DNA of 64,000 nt, from assembly GCA_017849455.1 (NCBI GenBank), contig JAFIGX010000015.1, forward strand, positions 82,071-146,070. Direction: 5' to 3'. Position numbers and translations under genes: made by a program. The stretch is from Pseudobacter sp. Lineage in GTDB: Bacteria > Bacteroidota > Bacteroidia > Chitinophagales > Chitinophagaceae. The notes beneath the pieces are model-generated. The model had not been told where the DNA came from. It ran no database searches and saw only the letters and a list, made by a program, of their open reading frames with translations. Below, piece after piece: positions 9,424 to 15,791 of the stretch; position 1 is the stretch's first letter; each line of letters opens with the position of its first letter.

Positions 9424-9924
9424 ATGAAAAAATGGATGCTCTATCTGGCAACTGTATGTGTAGTTGCGCTTGGTCAACAGTCCTGTAAAAGCAAACCCAG
9501 CGATGCCGACCTTCAGAAACTCGCAACAGAAGCTATTTCCAAATTGTCTGACATGGGATCGCTGCCAATGATCTCCGTAAAAGATGGTGTGGCCACGCTC
9601 ACGGGTGAAGTGAAAGATGATGCGGCCAAAACAGCTTTCGCTACTGCTGTTTCTGCTATCAAAGGCATCAAGTCGGTGGCCAACCAGATCACTGTTGCTC
9701 CGCCGCCTGCACCGGCCCCCGCCACTGTTGAAGTTTCGGCAGATGATGCATTGACGAAAGCCGTCAAGGATGTGGTGAAAGATTATGGTTCGGTCACAGC
9801 CGATGTTAAAGATGGTATCGTTACACTCACCGGCAATATTCAGAAAAGCCAGTTGCAGAAACTGATCATGGCCCTGAATACACTGAAGCCTAAAAAGATC
9901 GACAATAAATTGACTATTAAATAA
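9424..9924 (+). CDS. BON-domain lipoprotein
   Basis: The 166-residue protein has a lipoprotein signal peptide with Cys21 in the lipobox (LGQQSCKSK), so it is probably anchored in the envelope. Two BON domains follow. The first, about 30-90, contains ISVKDGVATLTGEVKDDA and IKGIKSVANQITV. The second, about 105-166, contains VTADVKDGIVTLTGNIQ. They are joined by a Pro/Ala linker. BON domains bind phospholipid or other envelope components in proteins such as OsmY. It lies 22 bp before the SH3-domain gene and is probably co-transcribed with it; the pair may be stress- or envelope-related. Confidence 0.85.
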   Translation: MKKWMLYLATVCVVALGQQSCKSKPSDADLQKLATEAISKLSDMGSLPMISVKDGVATLTGEVKDDAAKTAFATAVSAIKGIKSVANQITVAPPPAPAPATVEVSADDALTKAVKDVVKDYGSVTADVKDGIVTLTGNIQKSQLQKLIMALNTLKPKKIDNKLTIK

Positions 9925-9946
9925 CCAAACAGGGAGGAAACAAGCT

Positions 9947-10369
9947 ATGGCAATACAGGATAAATACAAAGAACTGGTGGATGCCGCCAATGCTTCCGGC
10001 GCTACCAACCTGCAGGTAAGAGAGCAGGACAATGTACTCTATATCGATGGTGATGTTCCCAACGGGGCTACGAAAGACAAGCTCTGGGATATTTATGGCA
10101 AGATCGATCCCGATTACAGGGCCGGCGACCTCGTCATGAACCTCAACGTGACCAGCATGGCTCCCGGCGCCAAAGCCAAAGTGACCACGCAATCATCCAA
10201 CCTGAATGTGCGGAAAGGACCAGGCACCGATCAACCGATCGTTGGCAAGGCGGCACATCATGAGATCGTTACGCTCGTGAGCAAAGCAGATGGCCAGTGG
10301 TGGGCGATCCGTACGGATAGCGGTGTGGAAGGATATGCTTCCTCACAATATCTCACACCCGTAGACTGA
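9947..10369 (+). CDS. bacterial SH3-domain protein with BON-like N-terminus
   Basis: The 140-residue protein has no visible signal peptide, so it is probably cytoplasmic or exported by an unknown route. The N-terminal half (about 1-70) resembles a BON or LysM-associated domain (LQVREQDNVLYIDGDV, then LWDIYGKIDP). The C-terminal half (about 75-138) is a bacterial SH3 domain with SSNLNVRKGPGTDQPIVG and the terminal GVEGYASSQYL. SH3b domains commonly bind peptidoglycan peptides. A GGAGG ribosome-binding site lies upstream of the ATG. It forms an operon with the BON lipoprotein and ends at the hairpin at 10404-10430. Confidence 0.8.
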   Translation: MAIQDKYKELVDAANASGATNLQVREQDNVLYIDGDVPNGATKDKLWDIYGKIDPDYRAGDLVMNLNVTSMAPGAKAKVTTQSSNLNVRKGPGTDQPIVGKAAHHEIVTLVSKADGQWWAIRTDSGVEGYASSQYLTPVD

Positions 10370-10403
10370 TCCGCATCATTCCTGCAATGATATTGATTGT
10401 CCA

Positions 10404-10430
10404 TAAGAGGCTGCCGTCGGCAGCCTCTTA
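10404..10430 (+). terminator. 12-bp perfect hairpin after the SH3 gene
   Basis: TAAGAGGCTGCC (10404-10415) pairs perfectly with 10419-10430 around a 3-nt loop. There is no long T-run on either strand, but the stem is very stable and lies 35 bp after the stop codon of the SH3-domain gene. Confidence 0.6.
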
Positions 10431-10472
10431 CTGCTTCGGCTAACATTATGCACCATCTATTTTCCCGAAGCT

Positions 10473-10480
10473 TATTTTTG
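10473..10480 (+). promoter_or_regulatory. -7 promoter element for the L,D-transpeptidase gene
   Basis: TATTTTTG matches the Bacteroidota TAnnTTTG consensus exactly and lies 19 bp before the ATG at 10500. No clear -33 TTG is present at the usual distance. Confidence 0.45.
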
Positions 10481-10499
10481 CAGCATAATTCTAACCGTT

Positions 10500-12098
10500 A
10501 TGAAGAAAGGACTTGTACTCTGCAGCCTCCTCCTCCTCGCATTCTCCATCTCCTGCCGACAGTCTGACTGGAAAAAAGCGGTCCCTATCGCTCCCCGTGA
10601 TACCACCATCAACCAATCCAACTCGTTCACCGGGCTTTTCTTCGACAGCGCCACCATGGAAAATTTCATCAGGGCCGAATCCCTGCATGATAGCCTGGCC
10701 GACCGTATCCGCAACTTCTACAATACCCGCAATTACCAGTACGCCTGGTTCCTCGACAGCAGCGTTGCCGAATATGTGCCCACATTCCTGGAGATGCAGC
10801 AACAATATGTCGGCTATTCGGGCGACAGCACCCTCTACGATCCCGACCTCGACCTGCTGGTCGATTCGATCAAAAGCAAAGAAGGGAATCGCTTTTCATC
10901 TACAGATACCATGCTCGCACGTACGGAGCTCAGGCTTACGGAACAGTTTTTCCGCTTCGCCCGCCGCGCGTATGAAGGGCGTAATAACCTCGATAAAGAA
11001 CTGGATTGGTTCATCCCCCGGAAAAAAGTAGACCTGGTATCGCTCCTCGATTCAATGCTCAAAAGCAAGGGCAAGGACGTATCACGCTATGAGCCCGTGA
11101 ACCGGCAGTACAACCTGCTGAAAGATTATCTCGTAAAATATTATGGTATCGAGAAGAATGGCGGCTGGCCCCTGATCAAAGCAGACCAGAAAACCTATAA
11201 GCCAGGAGATTCCTCCGCAGTGATCACCCAGATCAAAAAACGGTTGTTCATTACAGGTGATCTGCCTGTAGAAGACAGCAGCCCTGTCTTCAATACAGGG
11301 CTTCAACTGGCAGTCAAAGATTTTCAGCAACGGTATGGACTCACAACCAACGGCGCCGTCAATGCCAATCTCATCAAAGAAATGAACCGGCCTGCAGGTG
11401 ACCGTATCCGTCAGATGTTGGTCAATATGGAGCGCATCAGATGGGTGCCTGCCAACCCTTCCGGCGATTATATCCTCATCAATATCCCGGAATACCGCCT
11501 GCACGTGTATGAACAGGGAAAGTATGAATGGAATATGAATATTGTGGTCGGCGCGCCGGCCCATAGCACCGTGATCTTTTCAGGCGATCTGAAATATGTT
11601 GTGTTCAGCCCTTACTGGAATGTGCCTCCCGGCATCCTGAAAGCAGAAGTGTTGCCGGGCATCCGCCGCGACAAGAACTATCTCGCCAAACACAATATGG
11701 AATGGTCCGGTAAAACGGTCAGGCAGAAACCCGGCCCATCGAATGCTTTGGGCGGGGTGAAATTCCTCTTTCCCAATTCCTATAATATCTACTTACATGA
11801 TACGCCTTCGCGGAGCCTGTTCGGACAAGACCAGCGGGCATTCTCCCACGGCTGTATCCGCCTTCAGGAACCGGCAAAACTGGCGCGGTACCTGCTCCGC
11901 AATGAGCCCCGCTGGGATTCGTCGTCCATTGCAAAAGCTATGAGATCAGGTAAAGAGCAATACGTGACCCTGAAAGATCCCATACCCGTATTCATCGGTT
12001 ATTTCACTGCCTGGGTAGACCGCGATGGAAAGCTGAATTTCAGGGATGATGTGTATGGGCACGATAAAAAAATGGCGGAGCACCTGTTTAAGAACTGA
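10500..12098 (+). CDS. L,D-transpeptidase lipoprotein with peptidoglycan-binding domain
   Basis: Periplasmic YkuD-type enzyme, probably forming 3-3 crosslinks in peptidoglycan or attaching proteins to it. The 532-residue protein has a lipoprotein signal (Cys19 in SISCRQ), then a large N-terminal scaffold (about 40-230) typical of the YcbB-like subgroup. A PG_binding_1-type domain (about 240-300, ending VNANLIKEMNRP) is followed by the YkuD domain (about 325-490). The catalytic motif is AFSHGCIRLQEP, with His450 and nucleophile Cys452. It is preceded by the terminator of the SH3 gene and its own -7 element, so it is probably a single-gene transcript. Confidence 0.92.
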   Translation: MKKGLVLCSLLLLAFSISCRQSDWKKAVPIAPRDTTINQSNSFTGLFFDSATMENFIRAESLHDSLADRIRNFYNTRNYQYAWFLDSSVAEYVPTFLEMQQQYVGYSGDSTLYDPDLDLLVDSIKSKEGNRFSSTDTMLARTELRLTEQFFRFARRAYEGRNNLDKELDWFIPRKKVDLVSLLDSMLKSKGKDVSRYEPVNRQYNLLKDYLVKYYGIEKNGGWPLIKADQKTYKPGDSSAVITQIKKRLFITGDLPVEDSSPVFNTGLQLAVKDFQQRYGLTTNGAVNANLIKEMNRPAGDRIRQMLVNMERIRWVPANPSGDYILINIPEYRLHVYEQGKYEWNMNIVVGAPAHSTVIFSGDLKYVVFSPYWNVPPGILKAEVLPGIRRDKNYLAKHNMEWSGKTVRQKPGPSNALGGVKFLFPNSYNIYLHDTPSRSLFGQDQRAFSHGCIRLQEPAKLARYLLRNEPRWDSSSIAKAMRSGKEQYVTLKDPIPVFIGYFTAWVDRDGKLNFRDDVYGHDKKMAEHLFKN

Positions 12099-12193
12099 TC
12101 ATTTTTTTATCATTTGTAAAATTTTCAGGGCAGGCATTTGCCGAATTTTGTGCTCCTGAAATATTTCAGGTTCAACCTTTCATACATAATACT

Positions 12194-12523
12194 ATGGCAT
12201 GGATCATACTTATCATAGCGGGCCTGTTCGAAGTAGGGTTTACCACCTGTTTAAGCAAGGCGAAGGAAACCAGCGGCGCAGCTTCGGTCTGGTGGGGGAT
12301 CGGTTTTCTTATTACCCTGATCATGAGCATGTACCTTTTATATAAGGCCACCCTCACTTTGCCGATGGGAACGGCCTATGCGGTATGGACGGGCATCGGG
12401 GCCGTGGGCACTGTACTGATGGGGATCATTTTCTTCAAAGAGCCGGCCGGTTTCTGGCGGCTATTCTTCATATTCCTGTTAATCAGCTCCATAATAGGGT
12501 TGAAATTCGTCAGCAAGGGCTGA
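12194..12523 (+). CDS. small multidrug resistance (SMR) transporter, SugE/Gdx-like
   Basis: The 109-residue membrane protein has four predicted helices (about 3-22, 32-52, 57-80, 86-106), the hallmark of the SMR family. The essential membrane Glu13 is present in AGLFEVGF. The pattern GLFEVGFTTCLSKAK with AVWTGIGAVGTVLMGIIFF is closer to the SugE/Gdx guanidinium-exporter branch than to EmrE. No guanidine riboswitch was recognised in the 95 bp upstream. Proton-coupled export of guanidinium or quaternary ammonium compounds is inferred from the family. Confidence 0.85.
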   Translation: MAWIILIIAGLFEVGFTTCLSKAKETSGAASVWWGIGFLITLIMSMYLLYKATLTLPMGTAYAVWTGIGAVGTVLMGIIFFKEPAGFWRLFFIFLLISSIIGLKFVSKG

Positions 12524-12589
12524 GTACATTTTAACTCTTAGCTAAGAAAAATAGTCTACCGTCCCGATAGGAATTCCCGAAATCCCCTT

Positions 12590-12597
12590 TATATTTG
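12590..12597 (+). promoter_or_regulatory. -7 promoter element of the cysteine operon
   Basis: TATATTTG is a perfect match to TAnnTTTG. It lies 20 bp before the polycysteine leader ORF, which predicts a short 5' end of about 10-15 nt before the leader ATG. Confidence 0.55.
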
Positions 12598-12617
12598 TGG
12601 CTGAAAGAAAGTGCTGA

Positions 12618-12707
12618 ATGTCCCATAATAACTCATATAACTCTTGTTGTTGCTGTTGTTGTACTCAACACACCAGGGTTATTTGGGTGGGCGATAGCCA
12701 ATGGTAA
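12618..12707 (+). CDS. polycysteine leader peptide (29 aa) of the cysteine operon
   Basis: ATG at 12618 opens a 29-codon ORF: residues 1-9 MSHNNSYNS, then six consecutive Cys (codons 12645-12662, five TGT and one TGC), then TQHTRVIWVGDSQW and TAA at 12705-12707. It lies 21 bp after a perfect -7 element and ends 30 bp before an intrinsic terminator, with the cysteine synthase gene directly behind. This is the layout of a ribosome-mediated attenuator sensing Cys-tRNA. Polycysteine leader ORFs acting as cysteine-responsive attenuators are known in mycobacteria. Confidence 0.8.
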   Translation: MSHNNSYNSCCCCCCTQHTRVIWVGDSQW

Positions 12708-12766
12708 CAATACTGTATATTACTGAATCAATATAGTAAAAGCTCCACCAGTCGTGGGGCTTTTTT
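12686..12766 (+). terminator. cysteine-operon attenuator: antiterminator segment plus terminator
   Basis: The terminator is an 8-bp stem AGCTCCAC (12741-12748) / GTGGGGCT (12754-12761) with one G-U pair, extended by three A-T pairs and followed by six T. Segment GGTGGG (12686-12691), inside the leader ORF between the Cys codons and the stop codon, can pair with TCCACC (12744-12749) and so break the terminator stem. A ribosome stalled on the Cys codons leaves this segment free, favouring antitermination. A ribosome at the leader stop codon covers it, favouring termination. Confidence 0.7.
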
Positions 12767-12783
12767 ATTTTAATACCTATAAC

Positions 12784-13728
12784 ATGTCTCTTCTTACTGC
12801 GGCACAGATCGATTCGCGTCTGGTAGAAAATGTTCGCCTGCTGGGCAACAAGGTAGGGCGCACCCCTTTACACAGGATCACCAGGCTCTTCAGCAAACCC
12901 GGTGTATCCATTTATGCCAAAAAAGAATGGCTACAGCTCTCAGGCAGCGTCAAGGCCAGGGCAGGCTATAACATATTCAGGGATGCTATCGAAAAAGGAG
13001 CGCTCACACGCGGAAAAACACTGCTCGATGCCACCAGTGGCAATACCGGAATTGCCTATGCCACGATTGGCCATCAGCTACAGGTACCTGTTGCGCTTTG
13101 CCTTCCGGAAAATGCCAGCCGTGAGCGGAAGGAGATCCTCCAATCCCTGGGCGCCCATATCATTTACACATCGAAGTTCGAAGGGACGGACGGGGCGCAG
13201 GCACAGGCCAAAGAACTGGCGGCTACACATCCCGACAAATATTTCTATGCCGATCAATACAGGAATAACAATAACTGGAAAGCGCATTATCACACTACGG
13301 CGCCGGAGATCATGGAAGCCTTGCCCGGCATCACCCATTTCGTGGCGGCCCTGGGCACTACGGGCACATTTGTAGGGACCGGCAGGCGACTGAAAGAATC
13401 GAGCAGCGACATCAGGCTGATCTCCCTCCAACCCGATAACCCCTTGCATGGACTGGAAGGATGGAAACATCTTGAAACTGCGGTTGTGCCTGGCATTTAT
13501 GATGCTACAGTTGCCGATGAGAACCTGGAAATAGGTACAGAAGAAGCGTATGAACTCATCAAAGCGGCCCACAGGTATGAAGGTCTGCTGCTGAGCCCGT
13601 CTGCCGCCGCGAACCTGGCCGGCGCCATCCGCGTGGCCAACAGCATTGAAGAAGGCATTGTGGTGACCATCTTCCCCGATAATGCCGATAAATACAGTGA
13701 AGTCATCAGGAAACTCGATATACTATGA
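12784..13728 (+). CDS. cysM: PLP-dependent cysteine synthase, CysM-like
   Basis: Beta-substitution enzyme that makes cysteine from an activated serine (O-acetyl- or O-phosphoserine) and a sulfur donor. The 314-residue protein has the PLP Lys57 in LSGSVKARAG, the Asn-loop DATSGNTGIAYA and the phosphate-binding loop ALGTTGTFVGTG. The ATG at 12784 is chosen because an upstream frame start at 12754 lies inside the attenuator terminator. Its stop overlaps the start of the JAMM protease gene by 4 bp (ATGA), so the two are translationally coupled. Linkage to a JAMM protease, a ThiS-like carrier and a MoeZ-like activator matches the mycobacterial CysM/Mec+/CysO/MoeZ set, in which the carrier thiocarboxylate supplies sulfur. 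Substrate choice cannot be read from the sequence. Confidence 0.9.
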   Translation: MSLLTAAQIDSRLVENVRLLGNKVGRTPLHRITRLFSKPGVSIYAKKEWLQLSGSVKARAGYNIFRDAIEKGALTRGKTLLDATSGNTGIAYATIGHQLQVPVALCLPENASRERKEILQSLGAHIIYTSKFEGTDGAQAQAKELAATHPDKYFYADQYRNNNNWKAHYHTTAPEIMEALPGITHFVAALGTTGTFVGTGRRLKESSSDIRLISLQPDNPLHGLEGWKHLETAVVPGIYDATVADENLEIGTEEAYELIKAAHRYEGLLLSPSAAANLAGAIRVANSIEEGIVVTIFPDNADKYSEVIRKLDIL

Positions 13729-14159
13729 TCATCATCGACCCCATTGCCAAACAGGTATTGCTGAACGACGCCATTGGCGCCTTCCCCGACGAATGCTGCG
13801 GGTTCCTCTTTGGAAAAGAAGATAGCTATGGGAACCGGTCCATTACACAGGTGCAGGTGGTAGTGAATGCAAAGAAAGGCGACAAACGCCGGCGCTTTGC
13901 CATCGCTCCGCTGGATTATATCAGGGCCGAACAATTTGCCGATGAACAGCAGCTCCAGTTATTGGGCATCTACCATTCGCATCCCAACCACCCGGCCATT
14001 CCTTCGGAACACGACCGTGTGGCGGCACAACCTTTCTTTTCTTATGTGATCGTATCTGTGATCGATGGTAAACCGCATACATTACGCTCCTGGAGGCTGA
14101 ATGATCAGTCGCAGTTCGAAGAAGAAAATGAAGTAGGAAGTCTGAGGTCGGAAGTCTGA
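13725..14159 (+). CDS. JAMM/M67-family metalloprotease, Mec+-like
   Basis: The 144-residue zinc peptidase has the full JAMM motif: Glu23 in DECCGFLFG and H84-S-H86-P...S94-x-x-D97 (GIYHSHPNHPAIPSEHD). In the mycobacterial pathway the homologue Mec+ releases cysteine from the CysO-cysteine adduct. Related JAMM proteases also trim residues after the Gly-Gly of sulfur-carrier precursors. It overlaps cysM by 4 bp and precedes the carrier gene by 87 bp. The last residues (VGSLRSEV) and the stop codon are encoded by the left arm of a dispersed inverted repeat, which suggests the repeat inserted at or replaced the original 3' end. Confidence 0.9.
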   Translation: MIIIDPIAKQVLLNDAIGAFPDECCGFLFGKEDSYGNRSITQVQVVVNAKKGDKRRRFAIAPLDYIRAEQFADEQQLQLLGIYHSHPNHPAIPSEHDRVAAQPFFSYVIVSVIDGKPHTLRSWRLNDQSQFEEENEVGSLRSEV

Positions 14160-14206
14160 AGTACCCGAATGGCGGAGTTCCCTTCTGACCTCAGACTTCC
14201 GACCTC
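14144..14206. repeat. dispersed inverted repeat (GAGGTCGGAAGTCTGA family), copy 1
   Basis: GAGGTCGGAAGTCTGA (14144-14159) is repeated as its exact reverse complement at 14191-14206 with a 31-bp loop. Further partial units flank both arms. The left arm overlaps the end of the JAMM gene. A related copy lies at 37584-37682. Confidence 0.8.
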
Positions 14207-14246
14207 ATACCTCATTTAACAATTCATCTAAATAAAATCATCATCC

Positions 14247-14525
14247 ATGGCAACAGTCATTATTCCAACACCACTCCGGAAATTCACCAACAATACGGCG
14301 AAGCTGGAAATACAGGCAGATACCATTGAAAAAACGGTCAGCGAACTGACCCACAATTTTCCCGATCTGAAAAAACACCTGCTCGATGAGAAAGGGCAGA
14401 TACGGTCTTTTGTCAATATTTTTGTAGGGAACGACGATATCCGTAACCTCCAGCAGGAAAAGACCCATGTAAAACCTGATACCATTATCAGTATCGTGCC
14501 TGCCATTGCAGGCGGCAGTCGCTAA
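14247..14525 (+). CDS. cysO: ThiS/MoaD/CysO-like ubiquitin-fold sulfur carrier
   Basis: The 92-residue beta-grasp sulfur carrier has N-terminus MATVIIPTPLRKFTNN, core LLDEKGQIRSFVNIFVGNDD and C-terminus IVPAIAGGSR. In CysO the C-terminal Gly-Gly is adenylated and converted to a thiocarboxylate that donates sulfur for cysteine synthesis. Here two residues (Ser-Arg) follow the Gly-Gly, so the precursor probably has to be trimmed, which the JAMM protease encoded just upstream could do. It lies 18 bp before the MoeZ-like activator. Assignment as CysO rather than ThiS or MoaD rests on neighbourhood with cysM and the JAMM gene. Confidence 0.85.
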   Translation: MATVIIPTPLRKFTNNTAKLEIQADTIEKTVSELTHNFPDLKKHLLDEKGQIRSFVNIFVGNDDIRNLQQEKTHVKPDTIISIVPAIAGGSR

Positions 14526-14543
14526 CATTTTAAACTTATCGTC

Positions 14544-15707
14544 ATGAGTGCTCATTCAACCATACAATTTTCAAAAGAGGAACTGGCCCGCTATAACAGG
14601 CATATTATCATCCCTGATTTTGGGCTCGAAGCACAGCAAAAATTGAAAGCTGCCAAAGTGCTGGTGGTAGGATCAGGCGGCCTGGGAAGCCCGGTATTAT
14701 TGTACCTCGCAGCGGCCGGTATCGGCACCATCGGGATCATCGATTTCGATGTGGTGGACGACAGTAACCTACAGCGCCAGGTACTGTTCGGCGTGGAAGA
14801 GATCGGCAAACCCAAAGTGGAAGCAGCAAAGAGAAGGCTGGAAGCATTGAACCCGCATATCGAACTGGTGCTGTACAACACACAGCTTACTTCCGCCAAT
14901 GCACTGGATATAATCAAGGACTACGATATAGTGGCGGACGGCACCGATAACTTTCCCACCCGCTACCTGGTGAACGACGCTTCCGTATTGCTGGACAAAC
15001 CCAATGTATATGCGTCGATCTTCCAGTTCGAAGGGCAGGTGTCCGTTTTCAATTATCGTAATGCAAAAGGTGAACTGGGACCCAATTACCGCGATCTGTA
15101 TCCTACACCTCCTCCTCCCGGCCTTGTGCCCAGTTGTGCGGAAGGCGGCGTATTGGGCGTATTGCCCGGTATCATCGGCAGCCTGCAGGCGCTGGAAGTG
15201 ATCAAAGTGGTCACGGGTGTGGGCGAGCCACTTTCAGGACGGTTCTATATTTTCGATGCGCTCAATTTCGAGAGCCGCACGTTCAATATTTCAAGAAGGG
15301 CCGATAACCCCATCAATGGCGATAACCCCACGATCCGTCAACTGATCGACTATGAACAATTCTGCGGAATGAAAGCAGTGGAAAGGCCGGTGAAAGAGAT
15401 CACGCCGAAAGAATTGTACGATTGGCAGGTGAAAGGTGAACCATTCCAACTGATCGATGTGCGGGAGCCGCATGAGTTCGAGATCGTGAACATCGGCGCC
15501 GAATTGATCCCGCTGGCCACTGTGGCGGATAATGCCGGCCGTATCAGCAAAGACATCAATGTGGTAGTGCATTGTAAGATGGGAGGCCGCAGCGCCAAAG
15601 CCATCCGGGAACTGGAAGAAAAATTCGGGTTCAGGAACCTTTACAATCTCAAAGGAGGGATACTGGCTTATATCGATGAGGTACAGCCGGAGCTCAACAG
15701 GTACTAG
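14544..15707 (+). CDS. moeZ: MoeZ/MoeB-ThiF-type sulfur-carrier adenylyltransferase with rhodanese domain
   Basis: The 387-residue protein has an E1-like adenylation domain (about 10-245) with the nucleotide loop GSGGLGSP (43-50), the IIDFDVVDDSNLQRQ region and the Cys-containing PSCAEGGVLG. The C-terminal rhodanese domain (about 290-385) has LIDVREPHEFE and an active-site Cys344 in HCKMGGRSAKAI. It should activate the C-terminal glycine of the CysO-like carrier as an acyl-adenylate and transfer sulfur from the rhodanese persulfide. It is the last gene of the operon and ends in a perfect-looking bidirectional terminator at 15716-15768. Confidence 0.92.
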   Translation: MSAHSTIQFSKEELARYNRHIIIPDFGLEAQQKLKAAKVLVVGSGGLGSPVLLYLAAAGIGTIGIIDFDVVDDSNLQRQVLFGVEEIGKPKVEAAKRRLEALNPHIELVLYNTQLTSANALDIIKDYDIVADGTDNFPTRYLVNDASVLLDKPNVYASIFQFEGQVSVFNYRNAKGELGPNYRDLYPTPPPPGLVPSCAEGGVLGVLPGIIGSLQALEVIKVVTGVGEPLSGRFYIFDALNFESRTFNISRRADNPINGDNPTIRQLIDYEQFCGMKAVERPVKEITPKELYDWQVKGEPFQLIDVREPHEFEIVNIGAELIPLATVADNAGRISKDINVVVHCKMGGRSAKAIRELEEKFGFRNLYNLKGGILAYIDEVQPELNRY

Positions 15708-15715
15708 GAATTTTT

Positions 15716-15768
15716 AACCACTAAGGCACGAAGGCAACAATCCTTTGTGCCTTCGTGTCTTAGTGGTT
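15716..15768. terminator. bidirectional terminator made of an ACCACTAAGGCACGAAGG-type inverted repeat
   Basis: A 21-bp stem (15716-15736 / 15748-15768, one mismatch) with an 11-bp loop lies between two convergent genes. It is flanked by TTTTT before and AATTTATTCC after, so it can terminate both moeZ and the minus-strand gene. The same core occurs at 28597-28730 and as a half copy at 43768-43800, so it is also a dispersed repeat. Confidence 0.75.
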
Positions 15769-15791
15769 CAATTTATTCCTTCTCATTCCAT

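Noticed and set aside
12099..12193. Guanidine riboswitch before the SMR transporter gene
   Set aside because: The spacer is short and shows none of the conserved guanidine-riboswitch sequence elements.
12642..12662. TGTTGTTGCTGTTGTTGT as a simple microsatellite
   Set aside because: It is in frame within a 29-codon ORF placed between a promoter element and a terminator in front of a cysteine synthase gene. The single TGC keeps Cys, so a leader peptide explains it better.
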